A stretch of DNA of 64,000 nt from Sinohyriopsis cumingii. Taxonomy: Eukaryota; Mollusca; Bivalvia; Unionida; Unionidae. Position numbers and translations under genes: made by a program. This document shows, piece after piece, positions 1 through 11,290 of the stretch. The notes under the pieces are model-generated. The model was not told the origin of the DNA. It was given only the letters and a program-made list of their open reading frames with translations, and searched no databases. How positions within the stretch are numbered: the first letter of the stretch is position 1; every line of letters begins with the position of its first letter. Location of the stretch: positions 9,867,314-9,931,313 of the forward strand of contig CM068828.1 of assembly GCA_028554795.2 (NCBI GenBank), written 5' to 3'.

Positions 1-42
1 TCCTAAAAGAAATCAGTATCTTAGAGATTCTTGATGAAGGCA

Positions 43-301
<259 letters not shown>

Positions 302-1250
302 TATCCTAACTGAGTACAAATAAATAAGTTCGGATATATCATACAGGTAAAATATAATTTATTAGAATCAAATAGGATTTCCACTAATGTATTTTGTATT
401 TCTATTTTTACTACATTCTGTTGCGATCGACATCGTGATGGCAACAAAATAAGTATCTGTAGAAATGTGTATTTTGGAAAATGCATGATATAAAATATGG
501 AAACGTTAATGAATGTGTATAAGCTAGAAAGTATCGTTTTCTCTATCACCTGAGTTGTCCTATCTCTGTGATTGAAATCTATTAGCTCAAATATTACACT
601 TCAAAATATGCAATTGGATCACAAAGATTTGTAAAGCTTCTATCATTACTCAGATGGGGATGCGATTTAACCAATTATGTTAGCCATACCTTTCATTCAT
701 CGATGAATCTGTGTTGAATGCTTGCAATTCATATATGTAATCCTGTCTAAATACTTACAAAGTTATTAACTGTGGGAGAGAAATGGTTGACGATACTTTA
801 TTTAATTTTAGTTCATTTAGACACCTTTCGTTTCCTTCAAAGATGTCTTTCAATTCGTCGAAGATCTAAGTGTAAGAAAATTTATCTTTAGGTTAAGCAA
901 ATACTCCTTTGTATATATTTCTTCTGTTGTAATTTGGCATAAAATATAAATGAGGTTAGACCCGTCTAAATGACAGAGTTTGCTGATTATGTAAAATAAA
1001 ATACAGTTTAATTAATTAACTAAAATGGTTAACCACCAAACACAAGGTTACATTTAAAACGTTATGATTTTCATCTTATCTATACTATATCAGATAAACA
1101 TATATACTTCCAATGTTTTCCTGATTGGCAATTATTTCAATGTTGGACATATGCCAGCAAATGATGAGTTTTGTATAGGAACCTTCCGGATGGTGCGAGT
1201 AGCCAGTCTCAGTAGCACTGTCACTTTAGAGTTTATTTACAGTTATCTTT
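302..1250. other. intergenic, nothing recognised
   Basis: AT-rich unique sequence. No domain, splice-bounded exon or mobile-element end could be supported on either strand. Confidence 0.6.
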
Positions 1251-1668
1251 TATAATGACACCCAGAAATCTTCATTGTAATGACACCCAGACCTTTATTG
1301 TAATGACAACCATACCTTTATTGCAATGACACCCAGAGGACTTTATTGTAATGACACCCAGACCTTTATTGTAATGACACCCAGAGGACTTTATTGTAAT
1401 GACACCCAGACCTTTATTGTAATGACAACCATACCTTTATTGTAATGACACCCAGAGGACCTATTGTAATGACACCCAAACCTTTATTGTAATGGCACAC
1501 ATACCTTTATTGTAATGAAGCCCATACCTTTATTGTAATGGCACCCACAGGACTTATTGTAATGACACCCATATCTTTATTGTAATGACACCCAAACGTT
1601 TATTGTAATGACACCCATAGGACTTAATTGTAATGACTCCCAGAGACCTTTAGTGTAATGACAACCAA
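1251..1668. repeat. minisatellite, 22-28 bp unit
   Basis: About 17 imperfect copies of a unit of the form TTATTGTAATGACACCCAGA with an optional GGAC or CCT insert, so unit length varies. It lies just downstream of the minus-strand exon at 1858-2037 and would fall in that gene's first intron if the gene is real. Confidence 0.9.
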
Positions 1669-1857
1669 AGAAGTTCAAAAATAGAAGAGAGAAAAAAAAA
1701 AAGAGGCAGAATAATTTTCCATGTCCTGGTACTTAATGAACCAGGTACTCAATCAAAATTTTGACTGTCGCTAGGGCCGACAGGAATAAAAATGTTTGCA
1801 AAACGACATTAATACAAACTGCATTGACAAAGAATTAAGATAAACAGACAGACTCAC

Positions 1858-2037
1858 CTCTGAATTTCCAAGATCAATGGTAACAGTGGTATTTACATCC
1901 TCTCCGAACCATGGAACTGTCCCCGGGGGTAAATCACAGGGAGGACCATAAGGAGGAATGGATGTAATCCCTGGATATAACAAGACAGCCAAAATTGCAC
2001 AAAATATGTTATGCTTGCTTTGCATAAAGATTTTCAT
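1858..2037 (-). CDS. first coding exon of an unrecognised secreted protein
   Basis: Reading the minus strand, an ATG at 2037 opens exactly 60 codons that end at a strong splice donor (exon ...GAG followed by GTGAGT, G of the donor at 1857), so the exon ends in phase 0. The peptide starts with a basic patch and a hydrophobic core (IFCAILAVLLYPGITS, residues 11-26), a typical signal peptide. A proline-rich mature start follows (IPPYGPPCDLPPGTVPWFG, residues 27-45), with one Cys, and then an acidic stretch with a possible N-glycosylation site (NTT, residues 49-51). An AT-rich TATAAT/ATATAAAT stretch sits about 105-120 nt upstream of the ATG on the minus strand and could be a core promoter. No further exon could be assigned in the 1.8 kb downstream before the window ends, so the gene continues beyond the edge or is not real. 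I do not recognise the family. A chance open frame is possible, but signal peptide, start and donor together argue against it. Confidence 0.55.
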
Positions 2038-2842
2038 GGTGTTAGATTCCGTGTGTAGAAATGATACTAGACCTGATGAAGAACAGAAGTCACATTAGCC
2101 TCTTGCACAGAGTGTCATGATAGGAGATTAACGTTTTCCTCGGATTTATATTATAATGCACACAGTTAGTAGCAGTTGTTTGATTAGAGACAAAGTACAA
2201 GTTCAAATACTTCCGCTGTGAAGCTGATATAACAAAACCGTGGAAATTAAAGTTTATATTTCGAAAAATAAACCTTTAGCAACTTTCTAATCTGGAATAA
2301 GACGTAAAATCGATAATTCCCTTTTTTCCTTGTAAAGAGAGAATTGAAATTAGAGAAACATTAACATCGAAAAAGGTCTATTTTAAATAAAAACGTAAAT
2401 ATTGATCAATCCAACACCGATCTCCATAAGATATTTGTTGTTTGAACACATTTAGCCTGTTGTGGTATCGAATTGTATAACGAGACGAAGGGTAGTGAGT
2501 ATTAAATAAGCTCAAAGACTGATTCCAATGCGTCGTATCTCTCACATAGCAAAATAAGTGAATAAGTGTCCAATATTCAGCTCTCTATACAGCTATCATT
2601 TCGATCCATACTACACAACGCTATCATTTGATTTGTGCCAGTGGGAAGATCTCCACGTAACTGAGGTCCTAAGTGTTTTCCGTAAGCTGCTGAGAGTCTC
2701 CCGCCTGTGCTTCTGCTTTGGTGTTAAAAGTATTACTGTTTGTCTTACTTCTCTATTCTCTATGTTATTTTTGTTCCCTTGATAATCCGACACAAAAGCT
2801 GCTCCAAAGGGTTAATTTGCCTCAAAACCTGAAGGGAAATGA
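2038..2842. other. upstream flank of the putative exon; nothing else recognised
   Basis: Unique sequence between the putative minus-strand exon and a (TA)n array. Apart from the TATA-like stretch near 2142-2155 (minus strand), nothing could be identified. Confidence 0.5.
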
Positions 2843-3599
<757 letters not shown>

Positions 3600-3882
3600 T
3601 TATTGTTATTATTATTGTTAGTAGTAGTAGTAGTAATAGTAGTAGTTTTAGTAGTATTAGTATTAGTAGTAGTAGTAGTAGTAATAGTAGTATTGGTAGT
3701 AGTAGTAATAATAGTATTAATAATAGTAGTATTAGTAGCAGTAGTACTAGTAGTAATAGTAGTAGCAGTACTAGTAGTAGTAGTATTAGTAGTAATAGTA
3801 GTAGTAGTAGTATTAGCAGTAGCATTAGTAGTAGTCATAGTAGTAGTAGTACAAGTAGTAGTAGTAGTAGTACTAGTAGTAA

Positions 3883-3938
<56 letters not shown>

Positions 3939-4134
3939 GTACTAGTAGTAGTATTAGTAGTAGTAGTACTAGTAGTAGTAGTATTAGTAGTAGTACTAGT
4001 AGTAATAGTAGTAGTACTAGTAGTAGTAGTAATAGTAGTAGTAGTAATAGTATTAATAGCAGTAATAGTAGTAGTAGTGGTACTAGTAGTAATAGTAGTA
4101 TTAGTAGTATTAGTAGTAGTAGTAGTAGTAGTAG
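3600..4134. repeat. long degenerate trinucleotide array (GTA/ATA/CTA)
   Basis: About 178 consecutive triplets of the form NTA, with GTA dominant and ATA, TTA and CTA variants. Phase is preserved over the whole 535 bp. Open frames of 190 residues on either strand are homopolymer-like Val/Leu/Ile or Thr/Asn runs caused by this and not proteins. Confidence 0.97.
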
Positions 4135-6710
4135 AAGAAACAAGGTTTGATGCCAATGGAGACTATTACAGATAGACAAATAAAAGCGTAAGTAATATTG
4201 GAACTCGTGAAGATGGTTATTAATTATTAAATAGATAATAATACATGAACAAATCTGTAAATGGCGAGTAAAATTGATTGGTAACTTACTGAAACATATA
4301 ATATCATATTCATTATTTAAAACGTAAGGGGAGTTTATTCCAACCTATTTTTATGGCGATAGTATCTTTTTCAAACAACAAGTATACCTAAAACAATAAA
4401 TCCTACAGGATCCTTACAATGAATTGGTTGTCAAAAACTCTAGAGCACTGAGGACAATGTTTGTCCTTAAGTCGAACAACATTTATAGATTCAACACGAC
4501 ACAAGAATCTAAGTGATTCTTCATGGTACAAAAGTATGCAACTAAAGGATGCGTACTTAACTTTAGCGTATAAGAACTAGATCAGTTGTCTCATGCATCG
4601 CAGCATAATTGAATTGGTGTCTAATTCCATTGACTTGACAATATGTTACTAAAACGTGCTGAACACCAGACTTTTTCGGTTTCTGCCAATGAAAGGTTGT
4701 GCATTTTCAATCGGTGTTTTGAGAAGTTTTTGATGCCGAAAGGTGTCTTGTCTTTATAAACACTTCACATTTGTAACTCGGTTACCTCTCTCCACCAAAT
4801 ATCCACGGATCATCTCTTGAATATTCTTGCACATGAGTAGTATGCAAATAGGCCATTTAGACTATGCTTACCGCTTTGCCCCCTTTTTTCCCCTAATGTG
4901 CACACGCGAGTGAAGAGCGAACTTATTCTCGTCATGTTCCTTGCGAGCGACGCCATTGTGTTTTGTACAAATTTCAAAATAGAATTACTATCTACAGGAC
5001 CTACCAGAGCAGCAACAGTTTCCTTTTATGTGAGTATATTATATTTAAACAGTTACAGTTGATTGGTTCATTCATTATTTCGCATCAATAACAAAGACTG
5101 TGCACTAGGTAAGTTGCGTGATACAACATCCATGGATATTACTGTTGAAAGTTCGACGAGTTGAATTATTGGTGTGCTCACGCTGAATAAAGTTGAACAA
5201 TATAAATCAGGTGATATAACAGATACGGAGAATGAGGTTAAAAATTAGAAGAGCTTTCTAGTGCTAAAGATTTCAAATGTGTCTGGTACACGTGTTGATC
5301 ACGTACACCAAGAAACAAAATATGGACAAAGTAGGTTGACAATCGATGACATTTTATCACAAATCACTTAATCTCGTATATTGAAGTTTTGTTGTGATGA
5401 CAACACAGTTAGTCTTAAGCATTAGGTTGTGTTAATGTGACACTGGATACAGAACGAAACAAACATCAGCTATTGCAGGGATATAAAGAAACAATAAAAG
5501 ACCAGCAAAGGCTGTTAGAATAAAATGCACTAGGCCACAGATCATGATATCTCAACAAACAGAACAAAAACAAGGTGCCTAACATCACTCCGAGAGTGGA
5601 CAAATTACCTTAAGGCTTTTTCGTGTGACGCATTTGAGCACCTAACTATATTTCAAAATAATAAATAAAAATGCCACAAGGTATAAATATTTCTGTTCCA
5701 AGGGATGTATGTTAAACTTGGATAACTTCAATTAAAAAAAGAACATTAATGACATTTTTAAAATTACGAACCATCCTTAATTTTCTACATCTTCTAGGAA
5801 GTAGAAAGCGAGAGGAATACAAGGAAAGCATGTAAAAATGATTTTGTTCAAAGAGTACATGTCACATTCTCGTGAGGCAATTTGGTATACAATTTACACT
5901 TATGTACTCCCGGAAACGTAGTAATAAACGTTTTGTTTATCAGGAGGGACGCATCATAAAAGGAGTAAACAACCCACAGAAATAGAAGTTAAAGAAAAAG
6001 ACAAAGCCTCGTTCTACAAAGAAGTATGTAATGTTTCAGGTAAAACATTGCTAAACTAAATCAAGTCAAAACCGATAAGATGAAATTGAGTTAAGCAGGT
6101 AACATATTCAATGTCCAAGACATGAACAAGAACATTGTTGTAAAAGCAAATGAGCTAGTTAACGAAATTACAAAACCCGTAAGCTAAGTAGCAAGATATG
6201 GCATAAACGATCCACTGGACACAATATGACACAATATAGATGACAACAAACTTCTCCAACGTTTGTACAATTCATTTGGCTATTTTACAATTTGTCTTTC
6301 TATGTACACGTTGTCAGTGGGTCGGGTAGGTATCGACCATTTAAATGAGGACTGCTTGTCATTTGTGAAGTCAAGACGTCTGCTGAAGTGTGTGCTTCAC
6401 TGATATTTTAGTTTCAAAATAAATATTTAAAGTTGGAGCAATTCTGCTTTAAAGTTGCTGATATGAGTATTTTATTGGTATAGTTTAAGTATATTTTAAG
6501 TATATCTGAGTATATTTTAATTAGACAAAACTATTTTAGCATGCGAAATCTTCCATTTTTTAATTAATCAAACTTCATCAAGCAAATTGTGGATTGCAAT
6601 CTAACCATGTCATGTTCTTCTTTACAATGGCATCGTCTATTGTAGGTTATACTCAAGCTGTCTTAACCGATGTCAATAAAACATGTACGCTTCGACATTT
6701 ATGCTACTAC
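4135..6710. other. intergenic, nothing recognised
   Basis: No supportable gene. Short protein-like stretches near 5450-5520 and 5940-6040 are lysine/glutamine-rich and full of stops. They may be very old retroelement debris from the neighbouring gypsy copy, but I could not identify them. Confidence 0.45.
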
Positions 6711-6888
6711 TGTGTGGTATCGTAGTCTACTTGCTAGTTCTAACTAATAACTGCGCCCATTAGTAGCTGAAATATTAGAAAGGGGCTGCTCCCGTCATCC
6801 ATTATGGAAGCTTGTTGATGTGTACTCAGAACGTGTGTGAATTAATACTGTTTGTGTAACAACTTGAGACTCCCTCCATTTCATGACA
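6711..6888 (+). repeat. 5' LTR of the degenerate gypsy element
   Basis: Starts TGTGTGGTATCG and ends CATGACA, so it keeps TG...CA ends. It aligns over its whole length to 11097-11290, including the blocks TACTTGCTA, TAATAACTGC and AACTTGAGACTCCCTC. It is 178 bp against 194 bp for the partner copy. Confidence 0.85.
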
Positions 6889-6906
6889 TGGTGTCAAATG
6901 CGACTC
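6889..6906 (+). other. primer-binding site, decayed
   Basis: Begins directly after the LTR with TGGTGTCAAATGCG. The first eight bases match the complement of a tRNA-Leu 3' end including CCA; the rest has drifted. Confidence 0.5.
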
Positions 6907-6939
6907 CAAAAGATACATAAACTTTTGCGGTGAGTGAAA

Positions 6940-7660
6940 ATGGCGAAATTCCAGGCACCGGAGAGCATTAACTTTGGGAAGCGAATGGAGTTGCCGGATT
7001 GGAAACAGCGTTTCGCGAGCTTTAGGATCGTCACCAAGCTAAATAAGGAAGATGAGGCAGTGCAATTAAGTTCACAAATATATGCAATGGGTAAAGAAGC
7101 AGAACAAATATTTAAATCGTTTGAGTTTGCAAACAACGAAGATTCCGACAAGTACGCACCAATTTTGCAGAAATTTGATGGTTACTGCGTCCCCAAGAGC
7201 GTGTTTTCACCAACTTGGTCAAAAACCAGAGCGTCTGTGGAGGAATTTGTAAGAAACCTGTAAGAAATTGCCGATCATTGTGACTTTGACGCACAAAAGG
7301 ATGAAGCAATAACTGATCTTCTTGCATTTGGAATTCTGGATAAAGAGGTTTCGGAAAAAGCTACAAATGGAGACCGACCTTACCTTACTGAAGGCCATAC
7401 AAATAGCGAGACAGTCAGAACCGGTAAAAAATCAGATACCTGACCAAAGTCAGACGGTCAAAGATTTGGATGAAATTTCAAAGCAGAGTAAGGCATCAAG
7501 CACTAAACCAGGATCAACCAACCGAAATAGACAGCGTCAGTAGCGAAAACTAAATCAGACTGGTGAAACAACAGCACAACAAACATGCCACAAATGCAAC
7601 AGAAGGCATGGTAGAGGTGAGGGATGGCCTGCTAAAAGAAAACGGTGCAGAAGTTATAAT
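6940..7660 (+). pseudogene. gag of the degenerate gypsy element
   Basis: Starts at ATG 6940 (peptide beginning MAKFQAPESINFGKRMELPD) and reads as a gypsy capsid region to an in-frame stop at 7261-7263. It continues in frame (EIADHCDFDAQKDEAITDLL) to about 7355, where a one-base shift moves the frame into the segment ending at 7543 (LTLLKAIQIARQSEPVKNQI), a typical capsid C-terminal helix. Near 7586-7650 lies a decayed zinc knuckle, CHKC followed by RH and a later cysteine, the unusual CX2C...H...C form of this lineage. The product would have packaged the element RNA. The start was chosen because it follows the primer site by about 50 nt. Confidence 0.8.
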
Positions 7661-7794
7661 ACTTTTTTACCACTTTGTCATTTTCTCTCGCTCAAAAAGA
7701 GTACATGAGGTCACATTCAGTTAAACTACCAGCTACAGATTATGGAGAATACCAAGAAGCAGTATTCCTTGGCTCAGTAAGTATGTAGGATGAT

Positions 7795-7980
7795 GATAAT
7801 GAGGCATGGTTTGTGATTTTAAACATTTGTGGAGCCTCAGTTCACTTCAAAATACACACTGGAACAAATGCAAAAGTTATGTCTGAAGTAACATACAACT
7901 CTCTTCCAACAAAACCAAAGCTGAGACAATCGGAATCCAAGTTGTGCAGCTCTGGAGGGATTCTGGATTCATGAGGCGAG
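7795..7980 (+). pseudogene. aspartic protease fragment of the degenerate gypsy element
   Basis: Translates as a beta-strand-rich retropepsin start (WFVILNICGASVHFK), then HTGT where the active-site DTG or DTGA is expected. The catalytic aspartate codon has thus become histidine and the enzyme would be dead. It lies between the gag knuckle and RT, as expected. Confidence 0.6.
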
Positions 7981-8099
7981 GTTATGGCACATAGTACCTA
8001 TAAGAAAGTATCGTACCAGTTTAGGGTATTTGTCATCAAGGGACCACGTGCCAATAATCTCCTTGGACGTGCAATTTCACAGGTAATGGGTCTTGTGAA

Positions 8100-8992
8100 A
8101 AGAGTTGAAGAGATCAGTAAAACAGCCTTTGGGCTCTTTGACCTGTTGACGTGTGAGCCAGTAAAGATCATACTCCATGATGATGCCAGGCCATACAGTA
8201 TAGCTGCACCCAGGTGTGTACCATTTCCCTTGTTGTCTAAGGTGAAAGAAGAACTGCTCCATATGCATCAGGAAGGCACCATTGAGGAAGTAACTGAACC
8301 CACAGAATGGTGTATGCCTATGGTATCAGTCCCTAAGAAAAATGGCAAAGTCAGGATTTGTTTTGACTTGAAGAAGCTCAATGAGTTGTCAGACGGGGAA
8401 GATATATATTCCCTACTCAAGATGATATATCACCCAAGCTGATAGAATTCATTGTCTTCTCCAAACTTGATGCAGAAAGCGGATTGTATCAAATACCTTT
8501 ACATCCAGAAAGTGCAAAACTGACAACATTTTTACACCGCTGGATCGCTTCTGCTTTAAACGAGTCCTATTTGGTATTACCTCGGCACCAGAATTTTGTT
8601 TCAGAGAAAAATGACAGAGCTGCTGACCGGCAATAAACAGTCAGAGGCCATTAGGGATGATATACTCATTTATGGCAGAACCTTAGAGGAGCATGACAGA
8701 CGCCTATATTTGGTACTGTAAAAGCTCAATAAGAGTTGTCTCAAGCTCAACAAATAAAAATGTGAATTTAGGAAAAACAATCTGGAATTATTCGGTCACG
8801 TGATCAGCTCGGATGACATACTCCCCAGTCCAGCAAAGGTTGCTGCCAGTGAAAGAGCTACCTGCTCCATTAAATATCAGTGAGCTTCGTCGCACCATGG
8901 GCATGATCAACTACTTTGGTAGGTTTCTCCCAGACGTGTCTAAAATAATTCAACCAATTATGGACCTGCTGAAATTGGACACAGCCTGGTAT
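8100..8992 (+). pseudogene. reverse transcriptase of the degenerate gypsy element
   Basis: Recognisable gypsy RT blocks are spread over several frames. The N-terminal fingers (PYSIAAPRCVPFPLLSKVKEE, MPMVSVPKKNGKVRICFDLK) occupy 8190-8390. An 'FGITSAPEFCF'-like block lies near 8570-8610. The active-site region reads RDDILIYG near 8655-8680, keeping the paired aspartates. The connection segment (ELRRTMGMINYFGRFLPDVS) is at 8880-8940. Several stops and indels separate these blocks. Confidence 0.85.
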
Positions 8993-9400
8993 TGATTATG
9001 CCTTCACGAATGTCAAGGACATGCTGACATCCACACCAGTATTAGCAGGTTATGACCCTGGCAAGTTAATAGTTGTCAGCGCTGATGCCAGCAGTTATGG
9101 AATTTGTGGCAATATTCCAACAACATGGAGAGAAACTCTAGCTAGTTGCCTTTTGTTCCAAAACACTCACCCCTGCAGAGGTTAAAAAATGCCAGATAGA
9201 GAAGGTGTGCCTTGTATGTGTGTGGGCCTGTGAGAAGTTTTTACAATATATTGTAGGACTTGGCTAGTTCAGATTGCATACTGACTATAAACCTTTAGTG
9301 CCACTGATCAACACACATGATTCAGATAAAGCTACTTTGAAGTGACAACGACTGTTGATGCGGTTGAGACGCTTTCACGCAAAGGCAGAGTATGTAGCTG
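8993..9400 (+). pseudogene. RNase H fragment of the degenerate gypsy element
   Basis: Shows VVSADASSYGI near 9070-9100, the first catalytic aspartate region of gypsy RNase H, and the downstream 'LHTDYKPLV'-like block near 9270-9300, split by stops and frameshifts. It follows RT directly. Confidence 0.65.
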
Positions 9401-9699
9401 GGAAGCTTTTGTTAGTTCCAGGCACTCTTACTCGGAGCCCTCTCCAATGCCAGGAAGACACATACTAAGAGGAAATGGAAGTTTTTATAGAGCCAAGTCA
9501 ATTTCCTATATGAAGTTAGAACAGATAAAAGAAGGTTACAGGAGTGCCCACCATCTGCAGACTGCAATGACCTTCACCAGAAATGGATGGCCGGATAAGA
9601 AAAATAGCTGTCCCGTAGATGTTCATCCATACTTTGCTGTACGCAGTGAACTCTCAATGCAGAACGAGCTATTTCTCTTCGTGGAGAGAATTATCGTAC

Positions 9700-10540
9700 C
9701 TAGTCTTTAGGCCTGGTATTCTTGATAACATTCACGAGGGTCATCAGGGATTAACCAAATGCCGTGAGAGAGGCCAACGTTGTGTATGGTGGCCCGGAAT
9801 CGCGAGACAGATCCAAGACAAAATAGAGACATGTGAATGTTGTCAGATTAGGAAGCCAGCACAGAGGAGGTAACCACTGAAGACAACCCCTCTACCAGAG
9901 AGACCATGGCGGAAAATTGCATTGGGTATTTGTGAAGCCTAACAAGAAAAATACCTGGTAGCTATTGACTACTTTTCACGCTATTTAGAAATTATGCATC
10001 TAACAAAAACAACCTCCCAGCAGGTCATTTTTTGGACAGCTAAAGAGTACCAGTCCTCACTACCCACAAGCGAATGGTGAAGCAGAAAGTGGTGTCAAAA
10101 TAGCAAAGTCCATACTTAAACAGGATGATGTATGCATTGCCTTGATGGATTATAGAGATATACCGACAGCTGTCATCCCGGCCCAAATGATGATGGGACG
10201 CCAGATGAGGAACACCTTGCACATTATTGAAAAGAAATTAATTCCCAAGTGGCCAAACCTCAAAATCATCAAGCAGAGAGGCCTCAAGACAAACCAAAGA
10301 TGTGAATTCTTTAACAACCGGCGCCACACTACACATACTTTACCAGATATTACCGAGGGAGAGAGCACCAGAATAAAATAGCATTGAAATGATAACAAGT
10401 GGTCAACACCAGGCATAGTTATTCAAACCGACAAAGATCGAAGAAGCTACTTGGTAAAAACTCCCCAAAGGATTTACAGGCGCAATCGAATCCATGTACT
10501 ACGGATGAAAAGCCCTGAGAATCTACTTCCAGTCAATACA
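9700..10540 (+). pseudogene. integrase of the degenerate gypsy element, catalytic core partly deleted
   Basis: The HHCC zinc domain is clear at 9705-9870 (HEGHQGLTKC, VWWPGI, then CECC). The core start at 9905-10010 reads KIALGICEA, with glycine near where the first catalytic aspartate is expected, then LVAIDYFSRYLEI. The segment that should carry the second aspartate (D-x-G-x-x-F block) is missing between about 10025 and 10045. The third motif is present as HYPQANGEAESGVK at 10060-10100. The C-terminal part with the 'MMMGRQMR' block and a YLVKTP...NRIHV beta-barrel follows to 10510. The product could not catalyse strand transfer. Confidence 0.75.
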
Positions 10541-10803
10541 AATTAGTCTAGAGACATTGCAACAAAGTCCACACAGTGTCCCGTCAGGACTCATCTGGAG
10601 TCCAGCACAAAGTCTCTCAATAACATGGACCCCCGTGCCATCATCTGATGATTATACCACCCAGCGTGACCCAGTGCAGCCTACCCCCAGCAAGCCAGCT
10701 GTACCCAATAGACCCAGCAGTCCAAACACTCCAGTGCGGACGATAAGTGGGAGAGTCGTCCAAAAACCAGCCATATTCAGTGATTTTGTCTTTAAAAAAA
10801 AGT
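10541..10803 (+). pseudogene. pol C-terminal tail of the degenerate gypsy element
   Basis: A proline/serine-rich open stretch ending in RTISGRVVQKPAIFSDFV, the C-terminal signature seen in many animal gypsy Pol proteins of this lineage. It lies at the end of pol, before the 3' untranslated region. Confidence 0.55.
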
Positions 10804-11096
10804 GACTTTTATAAATGTGCTAACGCATAGTTTAGTATTCGATTTCTGAATTATTGCAACAGAATTGGACATTTAGGTTTCTATAGTATTACAATCAGGA
10901 CTATCCTGTGCAAGTTTACAGTAGCTTATTATATAAACCAATTTCGTCAAATTCTTTCAGTGGACAGTTCAGATATAAAGACATTACACTCATTACTTAC
11001 TTATTTAATGTTTCATATTGGCTGAATTAATTCATTTCTTTTCTTTTCTAATCATAAGCAAAATGTTATGTTCGGATAATCTCGAATGAGATGAGA

Positions 11097-11290
11097 TGTG
11101 TTGCATCGTAGTTTACTTGCTAATTCTAACTAATAACTGCTCTCCTTAGTAGCTGCCTTGTTAGATAGGGACTGCTCCCGGAGACAGGGGGCTCCGCGAT
11201 CCTTCATGGAAGCTTATAGTTGTGTACTCAGAACGTGTGTGGATAAATCCTGTTTGTGCAACAACTTGAGACTCCCTCGTTTTCATGACA
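11097..11290 (+). repeat. 3' LTR of the degenerate gypsy element
   Basis: 194 bp, TG...CA ends. Homologous to 6711-6888 but with a 16-bp insertion near 11180 and many substitutions. Preceded by a purine-rich GAATGAGATGAGA that is a decayed polypurine tract. Confidence 0.85.

Larger units (their letters stand above)
6711..11290 (+). mobile_element. degenerate Ty3/gypsy LTR retrotransposon (mag/A-clade-like), non-autonomous
   Basis: A 4.58-kb element bounded by diverged direct repeats, containing in order gag, zinc knuckle, protease, RT, RNase H, integrase and a tail with the SGRVV motif. This is the ordinary gypsy order. All coding parts carry stops or frameshifts, and the integrase core is partly deleted. 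The LTRs differ by many substitutions and a 16-bp indel, so the copy is old. No clear target-site duplication was found beside 6711 and 11290. The placement in the mag/A-clade rests on the gag sequence style, the H/C knuckle and the C-terminal motif, and is an inference. Confidence 0.85.
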
